This document shows, piece after piece, positions 1 through 5,935 of a stretch of DNA of 8,208 bases (position 1 is its first letter; every line of letters begins with the position of its first letter). Below the pieces are notes generated by a model. That model ran no database searches, was not told where the DNA came from, and worked only from the letters and a program-made list of their open reading frames with translations. Source of the stretch: Candidatus Amesbacteria bacterium. GTDB lineage: Bacteria; Patescibacteriota; Microgenomatia; CAZETR01; Amesbacteraceae. A program made the position numbers and the translations under genes. The DNA lies in assembly GCA_030681075.1 (NCBI GenBank), contig JAUXUE010000006.1, forward strand, positions 1 through 8,208. The letters run 5' to 3'.

Positions 1-583
1 CAGAAGATTTAAAATAACCTTCTTCGGTGACTCCATGTTTTTTAGTGAACCTATCTGGGTGGGTAGTAATAAAGACACCTGTGCCTCCGGGCTTCATTGC
101 AGAGTACATACTTCTTAATGCTGACTCAAAAGTTGCTTTATCCAAAAATTCAGTAACCATGTTAGATACTGCTATGTCAAAATAATCTACTTCTGGTAAA
201 GGATCGGCAACACTTCCCACTCTGAAATCGGCGCCTGGAAGCACTATTCGAGCTTTTTCGACTTGAGCTTCAGCGATTTCTACACCAACAATATTATGGG
301 GGTCAGCACCCATTTCCGTAAATAATAGAGAAACTCTACCTCCTGCACTACCCCCATCAAAAATCTTAGTATCAGAATCAATAAGGTTTTCGAGATGCCT
401 TCTAAAAGCAGGTTCGCCTATATAGGTCCAAGTGAGAAAGTTTCGAGCTTTCTCTACAAAGTCTGAATTGTTATAAACAGCTGCTGAATCACGACGATCC
501 ACATTGAACCCAGATTTTACTACTTTTTTTACTAGATTTTGTAAATAACTACTCATATCACCTCTAGGATCTTTGTCTGGCAT
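1..583 (-). CDS. SAM-dependent class I methyltransferase, C-terminus cut by window edge
   Basis: 194 codons are visible and the frame stays open at the left edge, so the C-terminus is missing. The Rossmann methyltransferase signature is clear. Motif I is IFDGGSAGGR (residues 74-83), the acidic end of strand 2 is VGVEI (99-103, Glu102), motif II is DYFDIAVSN (133-141), and a post-III stretch AMKPGG runs from 162 to 167. These residues bind S-adenosylmethionine; the methyl acceptor cannot be deduced. It is the last visible gene of the minus-strand glycosyltransferase run, so a role in glycan or lipid modification is possible but only inferred. ATG at 583 is the first start after an in-frame TAA that is the stop of the upstream gene. 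ATG at 556 is a strong alternative: it is preceded by AGAGGTGAT, a good Shine-Dalgarno match though close to the start. A candidate extended -10 promoter lies just upstream and would suit the shorter start better. Confidence 0.85.
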   Translation of the reverse strand, partial: MPDKDPRGDMSSYLQNLVKKVVKSGFNVDRRDSAAVYNNSDFVEKARNFLTWTYIGEPAFRRHLENLIDSDTKIFDGGSAGGRVSLLFTEMGADPHNIVGVEIAEAQVEKARIVLPGADFRVGSVADPLPEVDYFDIAVSNMVTEFLDKATFESALRSMYSAMKPGGTGVFITTHPDRFTKKHGVTEEGYFKSS

Positions 584-620
584 AGTAACTCGCAGTATAT
601 CACATTATTTTTTACTATGC
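580..620. repeat. 9-bp inverted repeat spanning a gene junction
   Basis: GCATAGTAA at 580-588 is perfectly complementary to TTACTATGC at 612-620, with a 23-base loop. On the minus strand the first arm lies in the last codons of the 557-aa membrane protein gene. The second arm contains the ATG at 583 of the methyltransferase gene. If folded in RNA, it would mask that start codon. Roughly one such match is expected by chance in a window of this size, so a function is not established. Confidence 0.35.
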
Positions 621-622
621 AA
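594..622 (-). promoter_or_regulatory. Candidate extended -10 promoter for the methyltransferase gene
   Basis: Read on the minus strand, TGATATACT (-10 hexamer TATACT, 599-594) is a good extended -10 element (TGnTATAAT type, one mismatch). TTGCAT (622-617) lies 17 bases upstream and is a weak -35 match. Transcription would begin near 587. That is too close for ribosome loading at ATG 583 but leaves about 30 bases before ATG 556, which has its own AGAGGTGAT ribosome site. This is motif reading only, and the promoter consensus of this organism is unknown. Confidence 0.3.
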
Positions 623-2278
623 AAAGGGTGGAAAATCTCTATTTTTAGACCTTCTTATCTGTATTATTGCAAAAACCATTACGGCTATCCAAGAAGATAA
701 TGACAAGATATTCCCAAATGTTCTGACTGGGGTATTGGTAAACTTTAGGATTATTTGATGTGATCCCCCGGAAATATCAAATATTATCCGGCCGAGGCGC
801 AGGGGATCGGAAAAGGGTTTTGTTTCGACGAGTTTCCCATCTACCCAGACTTTCCAACCCGGAAAATAGTAGGTTTGAATGATTAAACTGCCAGGAGATT
901 GGATATCTACTTCGTATCTTTGTCGATTAGACTTTTTTTCCAAAGTAGTAAAACTTCCCTGTGCCGACAGAAACTCCAAATTATTTGTGGGACCATTTGC
1001 CGGAGGCCGATAAGCCCAAGTGGGTAAATAATCAAAGATGGCTGAAGTCAACATTAGTTGCCAGTTTTTGCCTGTAAATCTATCGTAGTCTTTGTAATCA
1101 GACCACCATTCTTTTGGTTTAAAATAATTTGCATTAAGCAAAAGTGTAAGAACAAGAAGGCAAGAGAGTAGAAGTGGCTTTGGTTTTAAGACACCAGAAA
1201 TAAATGATGCAAAAAAGATAACCAAAGTAAGAAAGCGCCAAGGGAATTGCAAGATTTCCAGAGGCTTAATAAATTGCCAGATCGGCGTTGACTTAGAATG
1301 AGTCAGAAACAATGCCGAAAACATTAATAGAAATAGAAGTATGAATAATGATTTATGAATTTTGAATCGTTTTGAAAATATTACAAACGGAAATAGTATT
1401 ACCGGGATTATCCAATGCAGATAACCAATAGCAAAGCTCATGGAATCGATGGGTCCTAGCTCCGATGAACCATAGCCCCAATTGATATTTAGAAACATTT
1501 GCTTTACATCCAAAAAATGAGCCAAATAGTTGAAATAACCCGAAGTCAGAGTCCAAATGGATACATATTGCTGTTCAAAAATTACCGGGAGTGTAAAAAA
1601 TGCAGCCAGTCCCAGAGCCCAGAATGCTGCAATGGTCAAATGTTTAAATGATGAAATTGATTTGAATTTCCACCACCAAAATACAATCCAAACTAGATAA
1701 GTAGGTACAAATATCATTAACATAGGATTGTGTGAGAGCATTAGAGCTGCCACAGACAATGACACAAATGGAACCCATTTGAATCTTGAAGATTCTATCA
1801 ACTTGTATGTTGTCCAATAAATTAGAGGAAACCAGACTAGAGCCCACGATTCATTGACTGCCGCTCTGACATAAAAATCGACCGAATGATATGGGGCATA
1901 TAAGTAAAGCATGGAAGATAAAGCGCCACTCAGTGGACCAAAGAATTCAGCTGCCAATAGATACATTGTGACCACAGATGCCAAAAGTACTATTACACCC
2001 AAGATCTTGACGATGTCAACATAGGAAAAACCCATGGTATGAAATACCTGACCGAGATAATACGGTAGTGGCGGATAAAAATTAAACAGCGGATAACCAT
2101 AGGAGTAACCCATATCGGGAACCCAACGGCAGGGAATTTGCCAATCTTCAAAACATTTGGCCATCTGAAGCTGACGCATGGCCTGCAAATCATCATGCAT
2201 CGGAAAATATCCAGGTTGCATGAGCCAAGCGATGCTGGGTAAGGCCAAAATTATCAATACTAAAAATATCTTTTTCAT
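605..2278 (-). CDS. PTPS-related/YfhO-like GT-C-type membrane glycosyltransferase
   Basis: A 557-residue polytopic membrane protein. It opens with a signal-anchor-like hydrophobic segment (residues 1-20), followed by an external loop with HDD at 28-30. That is the position of the acidic catalytic or metal-binding motif in GT-C enzymes. Many hydrophobic helices follow. Near the C-terminus a soluble beta-rich segment has FPGWKVWVDGK (about 472-482), the signature seen in YfhO-type and 6-pyruvoyl-tetrahydropterin-synthase-related membrane proteins. One last membrane helix (about 523-540) and a basic tail follow. GT-C members move sugars from polyprenyl-phosphate donors to acceptors on the outer face; the substrate here is unknown. 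The start ATG shares one base with the TAA of the upstream gene (TAATG), and an AAGG about 10 bases upstream may serve as ribosome site. The two genes are therefore probably translationally coupled. The family call is made from motifs and could be off at subfamily level. Confidence 0.8.
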   Translation of the reverse strand: MKKIFLVLIILALPSIAWLMQPGYFPMHDDLQAMRQLQMAKCFEDWQIPCRWVPDMGYSYGYPLFNFYPPLPYYLGQVFHTMGFSYVDIVKILGVIVLLASVVTMYLLAAEFFGPLSGALSSMLYLYAPYHSVDFYVRAAVNESWALVWFPLIYWTTYKLIESSRFKWVPFVSLSVAALMLSHNPMLMIFVPTYLVWIVFWWWKFKSISSFKHLTIAAFWALGLAAFFTLPVIFEQQYVSIWTLTSGYFNYLAHFLDVKQMFLNINWGYGSSELGPIDSMSFAIGYLHWIIPVILFPFVIFSKRFKIHKSLFILLFLLMFSALFLTHSKSTPIWQFIKPLEILQFPWRFLTLVIFFASFISGVLKPKPLLLSCLLVLTLLLNANYFKPKEWWSDYKDYDRFTGKNWQLMLTSAIFDYLPTWAYRPPANGPTNNLEFLSAQGSFTTLEKKSNRQRYEVDIQSPGSLIIQTYYFPGWKVWVDGKLVETKPFSDPLRLGRIIFDISGGSHQIILKFTNTPVRTFGNILSLSSWIAVMVFAIIQIRRSKNRDFPPFLHSKK

Positions 2279-3729
2279 TATTCATTTACCTTAAAAAGGA
2301 ATAATTTATCTTGAGTGCCATTAGTTTTTAGAGCTTTTGGATAACTCGCAAGTAATGTCAGATTATGCTTGGCATAATCGTCTATATGCAGACGATCCGA
2401 GTTGACTACTAATACAACTTGATTGTCAGACAGAGCATTGGTAAGTTTGTCCGACACACTATCAATCCACACTCCTACTCCAATTACTCTGACATTTGGC
2501 ACTTTATTAAGATACATTTCCAAAGCACTAAACGGAGTGCCAAAGAATCCTTCACTACCTACCAACACAGGTCCCGCTTTACTCATTTGAATTATTTTTT
2601 CCGAAACTTCTTTTATACCTTGACCGGCAGTCCATTCTTCCAGATATCCTGCCCGTTCGTTACGTGGTAATGGTACGGATTCAGGCCTGAAAATAATCAG
2701 TCCATCAATAATTATCGCAGGAACAATAATTAGTGCTAACAAAATCTTGTTATATTTATTTATCAATAGGACTGCAAAAGGTGTAGTAAATAACAAATAT
2801 CGTGCAGTAAATCCCTTTGCAATTGCTGCTTGAATAAATACTGGGATTATCCACCAGAGAGCCACTATTTTATTTTTCTTAATACCAATCAAGGATAATA
2901 TTAATCCCACCGGGGTTAGTAAATACCAAAAGAAATTCCAAGTATCTACCAAATGAGGCTTGAGTGGATCCAGTGGATGCTTGATAATTTCAGACAGTGG
3001 CCAGACATAATCTAAGTTACGTAGGGCGATCATATGAAATTCCGGTCCTAGTCGCAAAATATTGTACATTCCAAAAGCAATTGACCAAACAGTCACCAAA
3101 TACCCCAAATTTTTCCACTGCCATTTATACAAGAAGAAAATACTGGGCAATAATACAAGGGAGAACATGGCAGGCGACTTTGTCAGCCAGGCAAATCCAA
3201 AGGCAAAGCCTGACAGCATAGAAAAATCCCATCTTTTGTATTCAATACTGATGATAAAAAATGCCAGTCCCCAGACTATAAACATAACCAGCATTGAATC
3301 CACCATAGCCATTCTGGAAAATAAAACGCTGAATGGAACAACTGCATAAATTCCAGATGCGACTAATGCTCGATTTATATTTTTACTCAGTAAATATGCA
3401 AGTAAACCTACCCCCACTACCCCCATCACACCACTTATCCCAGACACCACTCGTCCTGCTATCAAAGGGTCTGAGAATACTTTGAGAAATGGAATCATGA
3501 CCCACATGAAGAGCGGTTGCTTGCCATCGGATAATGGCAGAAAGCGTAAGGTGGATTCGGCTTTCATGACCTGTGCCCAGCGGATATAGATGGCTTCGTC
3601 GGCAAACACCGGCCAGCTGTTTAGATTGACAAATCGCAAAGAAGCCGCCACTATCAAAATCCCCAAACCTATCAGTATCTGAAGTTTGTATTTTTTAGTT
3701 ATCATATTTGATCTAATCCAGTCTATCAT
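2278..3729 (-). CDS. ArnT/PMT_2-like GT-C glycosyltransferase (GT39/GT83 type)
   Basis: A 483-residue integral membrane protein of the dolichyl-phosphate-mannose/ArnT-like superfamily. After the first membrane helix (about 16-33) comes the diagnostic first external loop, VFADEAIYIRWAQ, with the acidic pair Asp44-Glu45. Then come SDGKQPLFMW (67-76), equivalent to the family's D-x-KPPLYYW motif, and AGRVVSGISG (91-100). About ten hydrophobic segments follow, then a soluble C-terminal domain that would lie outside the membrane. Such enzymes use lipid-linked sugars on the extracytoplasmic side. I chose ATG 3729 because AAGG sits six bases before it. A TTG at 3753 would add eight residues but starts inside the flanking repeat, and ATG 3705 lacks a ribosome site. 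The gene lies downstream of the transposase cassette, so its transcripts must either read through the cassette or start from a promoter I cannot identify. The last codon overlaps the next gene by one base. Confidence 0.85.
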   Translation of the reverse strand: MIDWIRSNMITKKYKLQILIGLGILIVAASLRFVNLNSWPVFADEAIYIRWAQVMKAESTLRFLPLSDGKQPLFMWVMIPFLKVFSDPLIAGRVVSGISGVMGVVGVGLLAYLLSKNINRALVASGIYAVVPFSVLFSRMAMVDSMLVMFIVWGLAFFIISIEYKRWDFSMLSGFAFGFAWLTKSPAMFSLVLLPSIFFLYKWQWKNLGYLVTVWSIAFGMYNILRLGPEFHMIALRNLDYVWPLSEIIKHPLDPLKPHLVDTWNFFWYLLTPVGLILSLIGIKKNKIVALWWIIPVFIQAAIAKGFTARYLLFTTPFAVLLINKYNKILLALIIVPAIIIDGLIIFRPESVPLPRNERAGYLEEWTAGQGIKEVSEKIIQMSKAGPVLVGSEGFFGTPFSALEMYLNKVPNVRVIGVGVWIDSVSDKLTNALSDNQVVLVVNSDRLHIDDYAKHNLTLLASYPKALKTNGTQDKLFLFKVNE

Positions 3730-3751
3730 CCTCGACCTTGCTTCGCAACTC

Positions 3752-3780
3752 AAAAAGGAGTATCCTTAAAGGAGTCTCCC
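3752..3780 (+). repeat. 29-bp palindromic repeat, copy 1 (upstream flank of RAYT gene)
   Basis: The core is AAAAAGGA, GTA, TCCTTAAAGGAGTCTCCC, read continuously. It alternates complementary blocks: AAGGA (3755-3759), TCCTT (3763-3767), AAGGA (3769-3773) and CTCC (3776-3779). AAGGA/TCCTT can pair with a GTA loop, and GGAG/CTCC can pair next to it. TCCTT can instead pair with the second AAGGA. It differs from copies 2 and 3 at one base (G3760 instead of T), which falls in the hairpin loop. It ends directly before the ATG of the transposase gene. Confidence 0.9.
3768..3774 (+). promoter_or_regulatory. Shine-Dalgarno of the RAYT gene, embedded in repeat copy 1
   Basis: AAAGGAG lies seven bases before the ATG at 3782, an excellent ribosome-binding site that fixes the start. 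It is also one arm of the repeat's hairpins. It can pair with upstream TCCTT (3763-3767) or downstream CTCC (3776-3779), so its accessibility may depend on RNA folding. Confidence 0.75.
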
Positions 3781-3781
3781 T

Positions 3782-4477
3782 ATGCCAGCACGAAATGTAG
3801 TAAAAGAGTATTTAGAAAACGGTTACTATCACCTATATAATCGAGGTGTGGAAAAGCGTGTTATTTTTATCGACCATCAGGATGAGTCTGTCTTTCTGTC
3901 GTATCTAAAGGAATATCTATTACCAAAAGATCCTGCCAAACTATCAAAAATAGCCAATAATCCAAATTCTTCACCGGCAGAGAAATCTGATGCGCTAAAA
4001 GCATTGCGATTAAATAATTTTGCCCTAGACATTGATCTTATGGCCTATTGTCTAATGTCTAACCATTGGCACTTATTGATTAGACAAAAACATCAAAGAG
4101 CTATCGAGCAATTTATGCGATCTTTGTGTACCAGATACGTCCAATATTTTAATCATCGTCATGGAAAACGGGTCGGTGGGCTATTTCAAGATACCTATAA
4201 GGCTGTACTCGTAACTTCGGAGGAGCAACTATTGCATCTTAGTCGTTATATCCACCGAAATCCATTTCAAAAAGGATTATCCTTAAAGGAGTCTCCCCAC
4301 GCATCGTCCTATATAAACTACCTTAAAATAATTGACCAAGACTGGGTTAAGCCAAAAGAGATATTAGGTTTTTTTACTAAAACTGGTACAAATTCATATG
4401 AGTCGTTTTGTGAAAATCATCTAATTGATGAAGCAAGCGCTAGTATTATGAAGGAAACGGTTATTGATATTGATTGA
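3782..4477 (+). CDS. REP-associated tyrosine transposase (RAYT; Y1/HUH, IS200-like)
   Basis: A 231-residue single-strand DNA transposase of the Y1_Tnp/IS200-like family, RAYT branch. It has the N-terminal GYYHLYNRGVEKRVIF strand (14-29). The HUH metal site is MSNHWHLL (92-99; His95 and His97). The conserved GGLFQDTYKAVLV segment starts at 132, and RYIHRNP (155-161) carries Tyr156 as the likely nucleophile. The C-terminal SSYINYL and ILGFF motifs also match the family, so the gene looks full length and intact. Residues about 48-80 form a longer insert before the HUH strand. RAYTs recognise and cut palindromic REP sequences as single strands. This gene starts immediately after one repeat copy, encodes a second copy as codons 163-172 (QKGLSLKESP) and is followed by a third seven bases after its TGA stop. 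It is transcribed against all its neighbours. No convincing promoter is visible, and the start is fixed by AAAGGAG. Confidence 0.9.
   Translation: MPARNVVKEYLENGYYHLYNRGVEKRVIFIDHQDESVFLSYLKEYLLPKDPAKLSKIANNPNSSPAEKSDALKALRLNNFALDIDLMAYCLMSNHWHLLIRQKHQRAIEQFMRSLCTRYVQYFNHRHGKRVGGLFQDTYKAVLVTSEEQLLHLSRYIHRNPFQKGLSLKESPHASSYINYLKIIDQDWVKPKEILGFFTKTGTNSYESFCENHLIDEASASIMKETVIDID
4269..4297 (+). repeat. 29-bp palindromic repeat, copy 2 (inside the RAYT coding sequence)
   Basis: All 29 bases are identical to copy 3, and it differs from copy 1 only in the hairpin loop. It is read in frame as part of residues 163-172 of the transposase, immediately after the RYIHRNP motif. It does not disrupt the protein: flanking residues match the family on both sides, and the spacing to the downstream SSY motif looks normal. 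It therefore replaces or constitutes normal coding sequence and is not an obvious insertion. Confidence 0.9.
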
Positions 4478-4482
4478 TGATT

Positions 4483-4499
4483 AAAAAAGGATTATCCTT
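4483..4499 (-). terminator. Possible weak intrinsic terminator formed by repeat copy 3
   Basis: Read on the minus strand just after the GT2 stop codon, AAGGA-TAA-TCCTT forms a five-pair stem running into a tract of six T residues. The stem is short with only two GC pairs, so termination would be weak at best. If active, it would make the cassette polar on the downstream GT-C genes. Copy 1 makes the same stem with a shorter T run. Confidence 0.25.
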
Positions 4500-4512
4500 A
4501 AAGGAGTCTCCC
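4484..4512 (+). repeat. 29-bp palindromic repeat, copy 3 (downstream flank of RAYT gene)
   Basis: It is identical to copy 2 over 29 bases, with one extra A on the left. AAGGA (4487-4491), TTA loop and TCCTT (4495-4499) form the main hairpin. It has the same orientation as copy 1. Its last base and the following TA form the TAG stop codon of the minus-strand GT2 gene. Confidence 0.9.
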
Positions 4513-5198
4513 TAATGAATACTGCGGATGCGCCAAAGATCGCGAAACATATTAACTACACCTTCCCAAAAACGTACTTTGCTATCGGGTACATCTGACC
4601 AGTCTACATGTAATTCTATAATCTTTAATTTTGATTTCTCAGCCAAATATAATATTTCTACATCAAACATAAATCGATCGACCTGACTTTTGGCAAAGAG
4701 TTTTCTGGCAATCTCACCTCGAAACGCTTTGAATCCACACTGGGTATCGCGAAATCTTCTTAAGCCTACCATCATGTATTTAATCTGATCAAAAATAAAC
4801 GAAGCGACTTGCCTTCCAAATGGAGCATCCGACTTTCCTCTCGAACCAATTACAATATCAGCGCTTTCCAGCTTAGTTAATATTTTTGGAATTTCTACAA
4901 GTGGCGTCGATAAATCTGCGTCCATAAATAATACCTGCTCACCTTGGCTCGCCAACACTCCGTTGCGGACGGCATAGCCTTTACCACGATTTGGTTTGTA
5001 CGAAATTAGCCTTGCTCTGGAATCTTTTGCAATTGCTAACCTTACCGATTTTGCCATACTGTCAGTACTCCCGTCATCGACTATTATCAATTCAAAACTT
5101 GAAAAATTTTTGTGTAAATATTTTAAAACAGAACTCAAATTAGAACCCAATCTCTTTTCTTCATTGTAAGCTGGAATAATAACTGACAATTTAGACAT
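4512..5198 (-). CDS. GT2 glycosyltransferase, dolichyl-phosphate beta-glucosyltransferase (ALG5)-like
   Basis: A 228-residue GT-A-fold enzyme. LSVIIPAYNEE opens at residue 4. The nucleotide-sugar site is IIVDDGSTD (Asp41-Asp42), and the metal-binding DxD is DAD (93-95). RDTQCGFKAFR (150-160) is the hallmark of the polyprenyl-phosphate glycosyltransferase group. There is no C-terminal membrane segment, so it is a soluble or peripheral cytoplasmic enzyme. Its likely reaction is sugar transfer from a nucleotide donor to polyprenyl phosphate, making the donor that GT-C enzymes use on the outer face; the sugar itself is unknown. The start ATG overlaps the end of the preceding GT2 gene by eight bases with no ribosome site, so coupled translation is likely. 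The TAG stop lies inside repeat copy 3, so the present C-terminus (RIRSIH) may have been set by insertion of the cassette. Confidence 0.88.
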   Translation of the reverse strand: MSKLSVIIPAYNEEKRLGSNLSSVLKYLHKNFSSFELIIVDDGSTDSMAKSVRLAIAKDSRARLISYKPNRGKGYAVRNGVLASQGEQVLFMDADLSTPLVEIPKILTKLESADIVIGSRGKSDAPFGRQVASFIFDQIKYMMVGLRRFRDTQCGFKAFRGEIARKLFAKSQVDRFMFDVEILYLAEKSKLKIIELHVDWSDVPDSKVRFWEGVVNMFRDLWRIRSIH

Positions 5199-5934
5199 AT
5201 TTATTAGTGAGTGACCTCCATCTGACCAATAACAATTCTTTCACTCCTGCAATGGCGTCCTTTACAAACCTGACTCTTTTACTGTTTTCGTATTGCCATG
5301 CGACCGAGATTTCGGAAATTTTATATTTAAGCTTTCTGGCAATATACAATATCTCAATATCAAATCCTGGATTTACCACTCCTCCCACTACTACCTTTTT
5401 GGGATGAATTTTTTGTAATATAGAAAATATTTTCTGGGCTACATCTCTCTTATAGGCTTTAAATCCACACTGAGTATCTCTATATGGCAACCTCAATACT
5501 AAAAACCGTAATACTACCATTCCATAGGCTAAGATTTGTCTATATAACGGAGCTCCTTTTCTATTTTGACGAGAACCAAAAACCACATCTGATCCTTGTT
5601 TGAAATATTGAATAAAATTGTCAAATTCTGAAATAGGAGTAGATTGATCCATATCAATAGTCAAAACTATCTCTCCTTTGGCAACTGCCACTCCAGTCAT
5701 AATTCCTTGGGCTTTTCCCATATGGGGATTTGGAATTACTTTCAGCCGATTTTCTGCTTCAGAATATTTTTTTAAAGAGGCCAGTGTATTATCATCAGAT
5801 CCATCATCAACTATTACAAGTTCCCATTCATAGGTTTTGGATGTCAAAAACTTAAGGATTTTTTCCATCGCACCCTTGGACAAATTTTCATCCTCGTTCC
5901 AAGCTGAAATTATAATAGATAAATATGGTTTCAT
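5191..5934 (-). CDS. GT2 glycosyltransferase, polyprenyl-phosphate type, paralogue of the next gene
   Basis: A 247-residue GT2 enzyme with the same architecture as its downstream neighbour. It has LSIIISAWNEDENL near the N-terminus, VIVDDGSDD (Asp43-Asp44), a DxD written as DMD (94-96) and RDTQCGFKAYK (152-162). It carries an extra segment of about a dozen residues around 173-190 (IHPKKVVVGGVVNPG region), before FDIEILYIARK, that its paralogue lacks. This may alter acceptor or donor choice. It probably charges polyprenyl phosphate with a sugar in the cytoplasm. I chose ATG 5934 because the family normally starts with Met-Lys-x-x-Leu-Ser. It lies one base after the upstream stop (TAACATG), which suggests stop-restart translation. 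A TTG at 5952 would add six residues but has no ribosome site. Confidence 0.87.
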   Translation of the reverse strand: MKPYLSIIISAWNEDENLSKGAMEKILKFLTSKTYEWELVIVDDGSDDNTLASLKKYSEAENRLKVIPNPHMGKAQGIMTGVAVAKGEIVLTIDMDQSTPISEFDNFIQYFKQGSDVVFGSRQNRKGAPLYRQILAYGMVVLRFLVLRLPYRDTQCGFKAYKRDVAQKIFSILQKIHPKKVVVGGVVNPGFDIEILYIARKLKYKISEISVAWQYENSKRVRFVKDAIAGVKELLLVRWRSLTNKYV

Positions 5935-5935
5935 G

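Larger units (their letters stand above)
3752..4514 (+). mobile_element. REP/RAYT-like cassette inserted in the glycosyltransferase operon
   Basis: The cassette is a single plus-strand Y1/HUH transposase gene bounded by two direct copies of a 29-bp palindromic repeat, 732 bp apart. It interrupts a run of minus-strand genes that otherwise overlap or nearly touch. The arrangement resembles a RAYT gene with its REP sequences, except that the flanks are direct rather than inverted and a third copy lies inside the gene. There are no IS-type inverted termini and no short target duplication that I can recognise; single-strand HUH transposition does not require one. The boundaries are set by the repeats and could be off by a few bases. 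Confidence 0.7.

Noticed and set aside
573..758. Plus-strand open frame of 61 codons
   Set aside because: It lies antisense to the 3' end of the clear 557-residue membrane protein gene, and it lacks a ribosome site and family motifs.
2419..3349. Several plus-strand open frames of 74-95 codons
   Set aside because: All are antisense to the ArnT-like gene, whose motifs and membrane pattern are convincing. Their translations look like shadow sequence.
3730..3753. TTG start at 3753 for the ArnT-like gene
   Set aside because: The extra eight codons run into the mobile repeat and look non-native; ATG 3729 has AAGG at proper spacing.
3739..3766. Possible promoter TTGCTT - 16 bases - TATCCT for the RAYT gene
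   Set aside because: The -35 match is poor, and transcription would begin around the ribosome site itself, leaving almost no leader.
3752..4512. CRISPR-like array from three repeat copies
   Set aside because: The intervals are unequal (517 and 215 bp), one copy is in coding sequence, and the spacing is occupied by a transposase gene.
3752..4514. Flanking 29-mers as target-site duplications
   Set aside because: They are much longer than known target duplications, have internal palindromes, and a third copy lies inside the gene, so they behave as element-specific repeats.
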